Below are positions 1-7,400 of a stretch of DNA of 12,264 nucleotides, one piece after another. The stretch comes from GCA-002862325 sp036339295 (lineage in GTDB: Bacteria > Planctomycetota > Phycisphaerae > Phycisphaerales > SM1A02). Every line of letters starts with the position of its first letter. Positions within the stretch are counted from its first letter, which is position 1. The notes beneath the pieces are model-generated. The model did not search any database and was not told the origin of the DNA. It saw only the letters and a list, made by a program, of their open reading frames with translations. Position numbers and translations under genes: made by a program. The DNA lies in assembly GCA_036339295.1 (NCBI GenBank), contig JAYZBK010000053.1:1-12264 (forward strand), in the 5' to 3' direction.

Positions 1-913
1 ATGCCGCGCAGGCGGTCCTGACCTCGTCCGCGTCGGCAGCGCCGGCCTCCGAACGAACCGTCACCACCGCGGCCATGCGGCCGATCGCCCCGGGGATCTG
101 GCTGGGTGGATCCGTCGTCTTCCGGCGGGCGGCGTAGGCGATGTACCCGTCCTCGCCCCGGGAGAGCTCGAGGCCGGCCATCGCCCGATCGACCATGCCG
201 TCGGGAACGTCGAAACCCTGGCGATCGGCCTCGAGAAGCGCCTGGACGCCGGGCGGGGTCATGAACGGACTGATGGCGTCGGGACGGTCGAGGGGTCCGC
301 GGCGGGCGTAGTTCCAGCCGCCGACCTCCGGGATCTCGATGCGTTCGAGGGCGTCGATGTAGAAGCGGATCGCGGCTTCGGTCTCCGCGGCCGCGTCGGC
401 CTCGACGAGCTCGCGTTCCCGGAGCTCGAGGAGGAAGCCGAGGGCGTAGATGTATCCCCAACCTCGAACGTCGTAGCCCCCGTCGAAGTCGGGCGTCATG
501 CGCGGATGCCCCGTCGACGCGACCACGAACGCCCGCGCCCGCTCGAGGGCGACCCGACGGACTTCGTCCTCCCGGACTCCGGTGGGGCGCATCAGCGCAC
601 GACCCGCGATGGAGGTGCCGCCGACCCGGTAGCCGATCGGGATCACCGTCCGTCGACGGCCTCGCCCTTCGATGAGCGACTCGGGATCGTCCGCTTCGGC
701 CCGGACCCGGTAGACCCCCTGGTACGGCCATTCCGCCTTGTTCGCGCCCTCCTGGCGATCCACGAGGATCTCCACCGCGGCCGAGACCATCGCCTCCATC
801 GAGGGCGTCCCGGCCTCGACGAGGGGATCGGTCGCGGGAGGCGTCGATTCCACCCCGTCCTGCACGCAGGTCGCGAGGGTGAAGGCGAGCACGGCCAGGG
901 GCGTGGTGATCAT
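1..913 (-). CDS. Exported prenyltransferase/squalene-oxidase-repeat-like protein, 3' end outside window
   Basis: This frame is open from the ATG at 913 to the window edge: 304 residues and no stop, so the C-terminus is missing. The first ~18 residues (MITTPLAVLAFTLATC) are a hydrophobic export signal without basic residues. LATC at 13-16 resembles a lipobox, but Thr at -1 is unusual, so lipid attachment is uncertain. The body is alpha-helical with aromatic/glycine segments: GGYDVRGWGYIYALGFLLEL (145-164), VGGWNYAR (197-204) and SPFMTPPGVQALLEA (215-229). These resemble the (alpha/alpha)-barrel repeats of prenyltransferase/squalene oxidase families, common as secreted proteins of unknown function in planctomycetes. 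No cyclase Asp-rich motif is visible, so enzymatic activity is not implied. The start is secure: an in-frame TAG lies 12 nt upstream. It follows rsmD by 37 nt but seems to have its own promoter. CDS certainty is high; family moderate. Confidence 0.75.
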   Translation of the reverse strand, partial: MITTPLAVLAFTLATCVQDGVESTPPATDPLVEAGTPSMEAMVSAAVEILVDRQEGANKAEWPYQGVYRVRAEADDPESLIEGRGRRRTVIPIGYRVGGTSIAGRALMRPTGVREDEVRRVALERARAFVVASTGHPRMTPDFDGGYDVRGWGYIYALGFLLELRERELVEADAAAETEAAIRFYIDALERIEIPEVGGWNYARRGPLDRPDAISPFMTPPGVQALLEADRQGFDVPDGMVDRAMAGLELSRGEDGYIAYAARRKTTDPPSQIPGAIGRMAAVVTVRSEAGAADADEVRTACAA

Positions 914-919
914 GCCCCT

Positions 920-925
920 ACGCTA
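920..925 (-). promoter_or_regulatory. Candidate leaderless -10 element (TAGCGT) for the gene starting at 913
   Basis: TAGCGT on the minus strand fits TANNNT and ends 6 nt before the ATG at 913, which places the expected transcription start at the start codon. Its first three bases are also the in-frame TAG that closes the reading frame upstream. There is no Shine-Dalgarno at usable spacing (AGGGGC abuts the ATG) and no recognisable -35. Confidence 0.5.
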
Positions 926-950
926 ACCGCTGCGAGGGCTCGTGGACGAT

Positions 951-1535
951 TCACTCGTCCGACGCGCCGTCCCCGGGCATGAAGAGGTGGACGAACATGT
1001 CCTCGGCGTAGTCGTGCGTCTCGGGTCCCTCGAACCCCTCCAGCGTTCCCTCGAAGGGTTCGGGGAGTCTGAGCACGAGGAAGGACTTCGCCTTCATCAC
1101 CGCCCGGCACCGTTTCGCGAGATCGAGGATCCGACCTCGAGTCGCCTCGTCCCGCCAGAGCGGATAGGGCGGATCGAGGAAGACGATGTCGCACTCGCGG
1201 GGCGCCTGCGCGAGGGCCGCCGGGCCGAAGGCATCGGCCTGCACGACGGTCGCGCGGTCCCCGCATCCGAGCTCCTCGACGTTGAAGCGGAGGATCGAGG
1301 AGATCCGGCGATCCTGCTCGACCATCACGACGTCGGTGGCGCCGCGACTCACCGCCTCCAGGCCGATGGTCCCGACGCCGGCGAAGAGATCGAGCACGGT
1401 GGCGTCGTCGAACCAGCCCCGGAGGAGGTTGAAGACGGACTCCTTGACCCGCGCCGTGATCGGCCGGGTGGTGTCCGCGTTGGGCGGACTCTCCAGGATG
1501 CGCGAGCGGAATTCCCCACCAAGGATCTTGAGCAT
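951..1535 (-). CDS. rsmD: 16S rRNA (guanine(966)-N2)-methyltransferase RsmD
   Basis: The product is 194 residues, the usual RsmD size. RsmD transfers a methyl group from S-adenosylmethionine to N2 of G966 (E. coli numbering) of 16S rRNA during 30S assembly in the cytoplasm. Visible hallmarks are MLKILGGEFRSR at the N-terminus; TRPITARVKESVFNLL (23-38), the family signature; SAM-binding motif I DLFAGVGTIGLE (49-60); the acidic end of beta-2, VEQD (72-75); and the catalytic DPPY (121-124). The frame stays open upstream to 2144, but that stretch is antisense to the hydrolase gene, and RsmD homology begins exactly at MLKILGG, so the ATG at 1535 is chosen. It is divergent from the hydrolase across 45 bp. 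The next gene downstream on the same strand starts 37 nt after the stop. Confidence 0.95.
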   Translation of the reverse strand: MLKILGGEFRSRILESPPNADTTRPITARVKESVFNLLRGWFDDATVLDLFAGVGTIGLEAVSRGATDVVMVEQDRRISSILRFNVEELGCGDRATVVQADAFGPAALAQAPRECDIVFLDPPYPLWRDEATRGRILDLAKRCRAVMKAKSFLVLRLPEPFEGTLEGFEGPETHDYAEDMFVHLFMPGDGASDE

Positions 1536-1541
1536 CGTGGC

Positions 1542-1547
1542 AGTATC
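1542..1547 (-). promoter_or_regulatory. Candidate leaderless -10 element (GATACT) for rsmD
   Basis: On the minus strand GATACT keeps the A2 and T6 of the -10 consensus but has G for T at position 1. It ends 6 nt before the rsmD ATG. No Shine-Dalgarno lies at normal distance and no clear -35 is visible. Confidence 0.4.
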
Positions 1548-1568
1548 GCCGCTCCGGTCGGTTGAGGC

Positions 1569-1574
1569 TATCGT
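1569..1574 (+). promoter_or_regulatory. Candidate leaderless -10 element (TATCGT) for the hydrolase gene
   Basis: TATCGT fits TANNNT and ends 6 nt before the ATG at 1581, so transcription would start on or next to the start codon. It faces away from the rsmD element inside the 45-bp divergent gap. No -35 is recognisable. Confidence 0.5.
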
Positions 1575-1580
1575 CGGGGC

Positions 1581-2354
1581 ATGCCGGATCTCGATGAACG
1601 TCTTCCCAGCAGCCTGCGGGCGATCTCGGAGCACGTCCGACTCGGTCCCGACGTCCCCTGCCTCCTCGTCCGGCCCGAATCCGCCACGACGGCGGCCCCG
1701 TGCCTGCTCTGGATGCACGGTCGGACGGCCGACAAGGAACTGGATCCCGGGCGGTACCTGAGACTCGCCCGCGCCGGCATCGGCAGCTGCGCCATCGACC
1801 TCCCGGGCCATGGCGAACGGGGATCCGAGGACGGGATGCGGGCGGAGGCCCTCCTCGACAACGTCGAGCAGGCGGCCCACGAGATCGACGACGTGGTCAC
1901 CGCCCTGGGTCGCCATGGGTTCGAGCCCGGACGGATCGCGATCGGCGGGATGTCGATGGGTGGGATGGTCGCGCTGGTCCGGCTCCAGCGACCGCACCGG
2001 TTCCGGGCCGCGATCCTCGAGGCGACCAGCGGCCACTGGCGGTGCCAGCACCAGCGACAGTTCTTCGATCACGAATCGGCCGACCGGCTCGACCCGATCC
2101 AGCACGTCGATCGCTGGCGGGAACTGCCCGTGCTCGCCGTCCACTCACGCCTCGACGAGTGGGTCGACTACGAAGGGCAGGTCGAGTTCCTCGACCGGCT
2201 CCGGGCGACCGTCTCCCATCCCGAGTGGATCGAGATGATGACCATCGACGAGACCGGCGCTCCCCACGAGCACCTCGGCTTCGGGCGTCGGAGCAACGAC
2301 GTGAAGAATCGCGAGGTGAAGTTCCTCCTCCGTCACCTGCCGCCGGGGGACTGA
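1581..2354 (+). CDS. Alpha/beta hydrolase (serine esterase/dienelactone hydrolase-like)
   Basis: A 257-residue protein with the complete architecture of a single-domain alpha/beta hydrolase. LLWMHGR (42-48) forms the strand and oxyanion HG motif; CAIDLPGHGERG (70-81) is the typical DxPGHG loop; IGGMSMGG (121-128) is the nucleophile elbow with Ser125. VLAVHSRLDEWV (184-195) supplies the acid at Asp192, and the His is His229 or His231 in PHEHLGFG. No signal peptide or membrane segment is seen, so it is probably cytoplasmic. The substrate cannot be read from the sequence; family members cleave esters, thioesters, lactones or peptides. No Shine-Dalgarno precedes the ATG; a -10-like hexamer 6 nt upstream suggests a leaderless mRNA. 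It ends convergent with the dockerin gene, 14 bp away. Confidence 0.9.
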   Translation: MPDLDERLPSSLRAISEHVRLGPDVPCLLVRPESATTAAPCLLWMHGRTADKELDPGRYLRLARAGIGSCAIDLPGHGERGSEDGMRAEALLDNVEQAAHEIDDVVTALGRHGFEPGRIAIGGMSMGGMVALVRLQRPHRFRAAILEATSGHWRCQHQRQFFDHESADRLDPIQHVDRWRELPVLAVHSRLDEWVDYEGQVEFLDRLRATVSHPEWIEMMTIDETGAPHEHLGFGRRSNDVKNREVKFLLRHLPPGD

Positions 2355-2372
2355 GGACGAATCGATCCTCAG
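2351..2372. terminator. Candidate bidirectional terminator hairpin over two convergent stop codons
   Basis: CTGAGGA (2351-2357) and TCCTCAG (2366-2372) are perfect reverse complements around an 8-nt loop. The TGA of the hydrolase (2352-2354) and the TGA of the dockerin gene (complement of 2369-2371) sit at mirror positions in the two arms. There is no T-tract on either side, so intrinsic termination is plausible but unproven. Confidence 0.45.
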
Positions 2373-3094
2373 CAGTCGCCCCAAGCGCCGAGGAGGACGC
2401 CGAGGTCCGCGCCGTTGCAGATGCCGTCCCCGTTGAGGTCGAGATCGCACGGCGAGGTCCCCCAGGCCCCGAGGAACAGGCCGAGGTCGCCGCCGTCGAC
2501 GCGGCCGTCGCCGTCGAGGTCGGCCGGGCACGGAGCGGCCGTGGCACCGAACTCGAAGCGGAATTCGTAGACGTTCTGCTGGGATCCGGTCTGCTGCATG
2601 TTGAACGTGTAGGTGCCCGGACCGAGCGGGTACGAGAAGCCGGTTCCGCCCTGGACCGCCCTCGAGAGACGCTCGAGCATGTTCACCTCCGCGGTCGGGA
2701 ACCGGGTCCGGTTGCAGTGCGAGCCACCGAGGAAGGCGCTGGAGGTCGAGCTCGACGGCACGACCGAGGTCGCGCCGTCGTCGACCATGAAGTAGCCGGT
2801 GTTGCCGGGCGCTCCGGTGACTCCGTCGACGTAGTCGACCAGTCGGATCGCCTCCAGCGTGGCCCCCTCCGCGACCGTCATCGAGAAGAAGTCGCGCGTG
2901 TCGGATCCCGTCCCGCTCTGGACGGATCCCCGGACGACGAGCACGGTCTCGCCCTCGACCGCGATGACGGTCGGGGACCCGGGGTCGTTGGAGAGGTCCC
3001 CGGACACCGATTCGTCGTAGACGACGTCGGCCACGAGCGGGAGGGCGAGGATCGGGGTGGCGAGAAGGGTGACGGCGAGGGTGCGGACGTTCAT
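2369..3094 (-). CDS. Secreted protein with C-terminal dockerin-like Ca-binding repeats and terminal Cys
   Basis: The protein has 241 residues from the ATG at 3094. Residues 1-22 form a Sec signal peptide, probably cleaved after LPLVA. Residues 23-185 look like a beta-rich extracellular domain (YDESVSGDLSNDPGSPT; DFFSMTV; PLGPGTYTFNMQQTG) similar to pre-peptidase-C-like sandwich domains of planctomycetes and cyanobacteria. Two dockerin/EF-hand-like repeats follow: loop ligands D192, D194, D196, D200, D203 with tail LFLGAW, then D219, N221, D223, N227, D230 with tail LLGAW. The chain ends in ...WGDC. Such dockerin tails ending in Cys are, as I recall, characteristic of Phycisphaerae secreted proteins and thought to act in surface anchoring. 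Here GGAG lies 8 nt before the ATG, so leadered translation initiation is likely. It is the second minus-strand gene after the peptidase, 81 nt apart. The precise role is unknown. Confidence 0.9.
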   Translation of the reverse strand: MNVRTLAVTLLATPILALPLVADVVYDESVSGDLSNDPGSPTVIAVEGETVLVVRGSVQSGTGSDTRDFFSMTVAEGATLEAIRLVDYVDGVTGAPGNTGYFMVDDGATSVVPSSSTSSAFLGGSHCNRTRFPTAEVNMLERLSRAVQGGTGFSYPLGPGTYTFNMQQTGSQQNVYEFRFEFGATAAPCPADLDGDGRVDGGDLGLFLGAWGTSPCDLDLNGDGICNGADLGVLLGAWGDC

Positions 3095-3102
3095 GGCCTG
3101 AT

Positions 3103-3106
3103 CTCC
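3103..3106 (-). promoter_or_regulatory. Shine-Dalgarno GGAG of the dockerin-protein gene
   Basis: GGAG on the minus strand sits 8 nt before the ATG at 3094. It fixes that ATG rather than the in-frame ATG 48 nt upstream, which would put 16 non-signal residues before the signal peptide. It is the clearest ribosome binding site in the window. Confidence 0.6.
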
Positions 3107-3107
3107 G

Positions 3108-3144
3108 GGGTGTTGGCCCGGGGTTTCGACCCCGGAAGACACCC
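3108..3144 (-). promoter_or_regulatory. Two-part hairpin between the peptidase and dockerin genes (leader structure or terminator)
   Basis: The inner stem is perfect: 3118-3124 pairs with 3129-3135 (7 bp, CCGGGGT/ACCCCGG) around a tetraloop, TTCG on the plus strand and CGAA on the minus strand. An outer 6-bp stem pairs 3108-3113 with 3139-3144 (GGGTGT/ACACCC), separated by a small internal loop. In the minus-strand transcript its 3' side abuts the GGAG of the dockerin gene. It starts about 32 nt after the peptidase stop and has no T-tract. It could end peptidase transcription, protect or control the dockerin mRNA, or both. Confidence 0.5.
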
Positions 3145-3175
3145 GGATGCAGCCCTTGCCGATCCTTCGAGCCGC

Positions 3176-4360
3176 TCAGTCGGCCAGGAGCGGCGATCGC
3201 CCCTGCCAGATCCGCGTCCCGTTCCCTCGGGCGACCACCTTCTGGATGAAGTCCTCGTAGCCCGCCTTGAACCGGGCGTAGTCGCGGTCGAAGTAGGTGG
3301 CGATGATCGCCCGGCCCGCGTTCGGGCCCAGCAGTCTTCCCCGGCGACCGGCCGAGCGGTCGGCGTCGTAGAGACTGGTGGCGATCCGCCCCTCGGCCGC
3401 GTCGCGGAGCAGCTTGTCGAGCCCGGGGAGGTAGGCGCCGTCGCGGCCCTCCACGAGGTAGTGCACGAGCGCCCACACCTGCGCGTAGTAGGTCAGGAGC
3501 GATCGCTCCCCCGCGGAGACGAACGACTGGGGCGGCTTGCTCACGAGCTCGTCGAGATCGATGAGCCGGTTCCGGTAGTCGGCCCCCCGCAGCTGCCCGT
3601 AGCGCTCGAGATTCCGCCACGGCATGAAGCGGGGTTCCGTGTCGCGACGACGGAACGAGTGTCCCTCGGCGTAGGCGGCGAGCCCCTCCTCGAGGAAGGT
3701 GGGAAGGGGATGACGGAACACCGTCTGCGTGTACTGGTGCCAGCCCTCGTGGGCCAGCATGCAGAGCGTGTCGTATCGACCGATGTCCCAGAGGACGCTC
3801 TCGGCGTCGATGGTGTAGCCACCGCGTTCGATCGCGAGGTAGAGCCCCGCCTGCCGTCCGAGGCGCCGCTGCGTCCAGGCCGCCCACTGGGGACGGGTGT
3901 CGAAGACGAACGAGCTCATTCGTTCGGTCGGCGCCGGGAGCGGCTTCGATGCCACGGTCGGCTCGACCGCCTCCAGGGTCTCCGTCATCCGCTCCGTGGG
4001 CCTCGACGGCGTCGGAATCATCGTCCGGTAGTGATCGAGGGCGCGGTTGGTGAAGATCGGGAGGTTCTGCCGCAGCGAGCCGTCCGGGAGCGTGACGTGC
4101 AGGAGGTGGGTCGGGGTCGTGATGAGACTGCCCTCGTAGTCCCCGAAGGACCACGGCTCGACCTGCACGTCGTCGGGACCGAACTCGACCCCGAGGCCGG
4201 CATTCTCACCCACCGGGATCGCATCCCGCGCGGCGGGCCGCGGCGGATCGAAGGGCGTGCAGGCGACGACGGCGACGGCGACGACCAGGATCAGGGCGGG
4301 CAGCGGCGAGGATCCGCCGCCGGGCCACCTTCTCGGAGAGAGTCGAGGAATCCGCGTCAC
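3176..4360 (-). CDS. Lipoprotein with HExxH metallopeptidase-like domain (DUF1570-like)
   Basis: The chosen start is GTG at 4360, giving 394 residues. A basic N-region (TRIPRLSPRRW) leads into ALILVVAVAVVAC with lipobox VVAC (Cys34), so this is a lipid-anchored envelope protein. Around 204-225 lies HEGWHQYTQ followed by PTFLEEGLAAYAEG: a zinc HExxH (His204, Glu205, His208) with the third ligand Glu224 or Glu225 downstream, as in gluzincin-type peptidases of clan MA. The arrangement resembles planctomycete DUF1570-type proteins. Target unknown. An ATG at 4441 is in the same frame, but the extra 27 residues (Arg/Pro-rich, before the signal peptide) overlap the valS terminator hairpin. GTG 4360 is preceded at 6 nt by TACGAT and has no Shine-Dalgarno. 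Family call is good; the start is inferred. Confidence 0.85.
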   Translation of the reverse strand: MTRIPRLSPRRWPGGGSSPLPALILVVAVAVVACTPFDPPRPAARDAIPVGENAGLGVEFGPDDVQVEPWSFGDYEGSLITTPTHLLHVTLPDGSLRQNLPIFTNRALDHYRTMIPTPSRPTERMTETLEAVEPTVASKPLPAPTERMSSFVFDTRPQWAAWTQRRLGRQAGLYLAIERGGYTIDAESVLWDIGRYDTLCMLAHEGWHQYTQTVFRHPLPTFLEEGLAAYAEGHSFRRRDTEPRFMPWRNLERYGQLRGADYRNRLIDLDELVSKPPQSFVSAGERSLLTYYAQVWALVHYLVEGRDGAYLPGLDKLLRDAAEGRIATSLYDADRSAGRRGRLLGPNAGRAIIATYFDRDYARFKAGYEDFIQKVVARGNGTRIWQGRSPLLAD

Positions 4361-4366
4361 ACCCAC

Positions 4367-4372
4367 ATCGTA
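4367..4372 (-). promoter_or_regulatory. Candidate leaderless -10 element (TACGAT) for the metallopeptidase lipoprotein
   Basis: TACGAT on the minus strand matches TANNNT (4 of 6 to TATAAT) and ends exactly 6 nt before the GTG at 4360. It lies within the longer in-frame reading frame, so it also argues for the shorter protein. No -35 is evident. Confidence 0.5.
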
Positions 4373-4430
4373 GCGAGGACGACGCCCTCGAAGCCGATCC
4401 GGAAGCCGGGGCACGAGAGGCCCGTCGTCG

Positions 4431-4468
4431 GGGCCGGTCATCGGGGGCCCGTCCTCGGAGACCGGCCC
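4431..4468 (-). terminator. Candidate valS terminator hairpin
   Basis: Directly after the valS stop, GGGCCGGTC (minus strand, 4468-4460) pairs perfectly with GACCGGCCC (4439-4431): a 9-bp stem, all but two pairs G-C, enclosing 20 nt. It lies 59 bp upstream of the candidate -10 of the next minus-strand gene, a natural place to end valS transcription. There is no T-tract, as is common in GC-rich genomes. Confidence 0.55.
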
Positions 4469-7400
4469 TCAGAGACCGGCGAGACCCTGTTCCGCCGCCG
4501 CGAGGTCCGCTTCCGCCGATTCCAGCATCTGACGGGTCTCCTCGACGAGGTGGGGCGGCGCGTTGTCGACATATCCCTTGTTGCCGAGCTTGGCCTTGAA
4601 TCCCGCGACCTGCTTCCTCTTCCCCTCGATGGTCTTCTCGAGCCGCTTCCGCTCCGCGTCCCGGTCGACCGCGTCCACGAGATTGGACAGGAGCACCTGC
4701 CCGCCCTCGAAGGGCAGGGGGATGGCATCCGCCGGGGCGTCCCGGTCGGAAACGACCGACTCGAGCCCGGCCAGCGTCTCGACGGCACCGTCGGCGCGGC
4801 GAACGAGGTCGAGCACCGCTTCGCCCGCGTGCAGGACGATCCGTCGCTTCGGCGACACCTGGCGCTCGCCTCGAAGGTTCCGGATGGCGGCGACGAGGTT
4901 GCGGGCTCGATCGAAGAGCGCCTCGGCCTCCTCGTCGACGACCTCGGCCCCCGGGGCGGGCCAGGCCGCCACCACGCAGCGGTCGGCCGGCGGAAGCAGG
5001 AGCCCGTCCACGCCGGATGCCGCGGCGTCCGTGCGAATCCCGTCGAGACTCCGGACGTGGGGCCAGAGCGTCTCGGTCACGAACGGACAGATCGGGTGCA
5101 GGAGGCGAAGGATCGAGTCGAGCACCGCGTGGAGCCGACGCTGCTGGTCGATCCGGTCGCGAACCGTCGGCTTGATCGCCTCGAGGTACCAGTCGCAGAA
5201 GTCCCGCCAGACGAAGTCGTACATCGCATCCGCGTAGCGATTGAACTGGTACGCCCCGAGGGCCTCGTCGACCTCCCGGACGGTCCGGGCGAGACGGGAG
5301 ACGATCCAGCGATCCGCGAGACCGGGATCGCCGGACTCCGTCCCGGTCGACTCGAGGTTGCCGAGGGCGAAGCGCGTGGCGTTCCAGAGCTTGTTGCAGA
5401 AGTTCCGGCCGACGTCGAAGCGGCTCGACGTGTTCCGGGCGAGCGGACGCTCGTCCGTCGCCTCGACCTCGCCGACGGCGACGCCGTACGCCGTGACCAT
5501 CTCCCGTCCGGAGCCGTCCGGCGACGACTGGATGGAGTTCGCGACGAGGTGACCCGTCGTCCCCCGCACGAACTTCGGGGTGAAGGTGTCGCCGCTGTGC
5601 GGGCAGACGAGGTCGACCGGCATCCGGACGTCCTGGCTGCCGGTCGCCATCTGCGCCAGCGTGAAGCGCATGGCGTCCGCACCGTGGCTCTGGATGATGT
5701 CGCGAGGATCGACCCCGTTACCGAGGCTCTTCGACATCTTCTGGCCGTGGCCGTCCTGGATCATCGCGTGGATGAAGACGTCCCGGAACGGCAGTCGTCC
5801 GAGGAAGTGCCGGTTGAACATGACCATCCGACTCACCCAGAGCGTGATGATCTCGCGGGCCGTGCAGAGGACGGCACCGGGATTGAACGCCTCCAGCAAC
5901 CGTTCGCCTTCGGGGACGGCGTCGGGATGGATCGAAGCGTCCGGCCATCCCATCGTGGAGAGCGGCCAGAGGGCGCTCGAGAACCAGGTGTCGAGCACGT
6001 CGGGATCCTGGGCGAACCCCGCCGACTCGAGGTCGGCCCGGAGCCCGGCCTCGGCCTCGTCGCCACCGATCGACGCCGGCCGCGGAACGCAGATCGTCTC
6101 CTCGATCGAACCGTCGGGCATCGTCCGGACGCGATGGGCGGCCCCCCGCTCCGTCCAGGCGCTGTCGACCGCGGTCATCGAGTCGGCGGTCGCGGCGGCC
6201 GCGATCTCGTCCGGCAGTTCGGAGGCGGGCGTCGACTTCGACCAGATCGGGATCCGGTGCCCCCACCAGAGCTGCCGCGAGATGCACCAGTCGCGGATGT
6301 TCTCGTGCCAGGTCTGGAACGTCCGGGCATACCGCTCCGGATGGAACGAGAGGCCCCCGTCCCCATCGACGGCCGCCCCCTCCGGCGCGGTCCCCTGTCG
6401 CTGCCCGTCCTCCATGGCCCGAAGGGCCGAGCCGGCGAATCGATCGTCGGTGACCCGCACGTACCACTGGTCGGAGAGGTAGGGCTCGATCGGCACGTGG
6501 CTTCGGTCGCTGTGACCGACGGCGTGCGGGTTCTCGCGGACCTCCTCGAGGAGTCCTCGGGCCTCGAACCAGGCGACCACCGCGGTGCGGGCGTCCTCTC
6601 GCGACAGCCCGAGGAAGGAACGAGCCTCCTCGGAGACGTCCTCCCAACCATGGTCGGCGGAGATCGAGGCGTCGGGCGCCATGACGTTGATCGCCTCCAG
6701 CTCGTGCCGGAGCCCGATCTCCCAGTCGTTGGGGTCGTGTGCCGGGGTGACCTTGAGGAACCCCGTGGCGAGGGCGGCCTTCGGATCGTTGACCGCCTCG
6801 TCCCCGAGACCGAGCTCGACCGCGGTGGCCGAGGGCAGCACGACGTAGTCGTCCTCGACGATCGGCACGACGCGATCGACGATCGGGACCCGGACGGAAC
6901 GGCCACGCAGGGCGGCCGCCCTCGGATCGCGGGGATTGATGGCCACCGCGGTGTCGCCGAGCATGGTCTCGGGCCGGGTCGTGGCCACGGTGACGTGCCC
7001 GTCCCCGTCGGCCATGGGATACCGGAGGTACCACATGTGGCCGTCGACGTCGCGCATCTCGACCTCGTCGTCCGCGAGCGCGGTCCGCATCACCGGATCC
7101 CAGTTGACCAGCCGCTTGCCGCGATAGATCAGGCCGTCGCGGAAGAGCTGGAAGAAGGCCTCCCGGACCGCGTCCGCGCAGACCGGATCCATGGTGAACC
7201 GGGTCCGCTCGAAGTCGCACGAGCATCCCATCTCCTCCAGCTGGCCGAGGATCGTGGCCTCGTACTCGTCCTTCCAGGCCTGCACCTGTTCGACGAACGC
7301 CTCGCGGCTGAAGTCCGTGCGCTTCTTCCCCTGCCGGAGGAGTCGCTTCTCGACCACGGACTGGGTGGCGATCCCGGCGTGATCCGTGCCCGGCATCCAG

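Noticed and set aside
506..982. A 158-codon open frame on the plus strand
   Set aside because: Antisense to the exported cyclase-like gene, whose frame is open to the window edge and carries a signal peptide; the plus-strand translation is Arg/Asp/His-rich without motifs.
1536..2144. N-terminal extension of rsmD to 397 codons
   Set aside because: It is antisense to the alpha/beta hydrolase with its intact catalytic motifs, and RsmD homology starts at the ATG at 1535.
2145..4154. A 669-codon open frame on the minus strand
   Set aside because: It overlaps the real dockerin and peptidase genes in another frame, has Arg/Pro/His-rich low-complexity translation and no recognisable motif.
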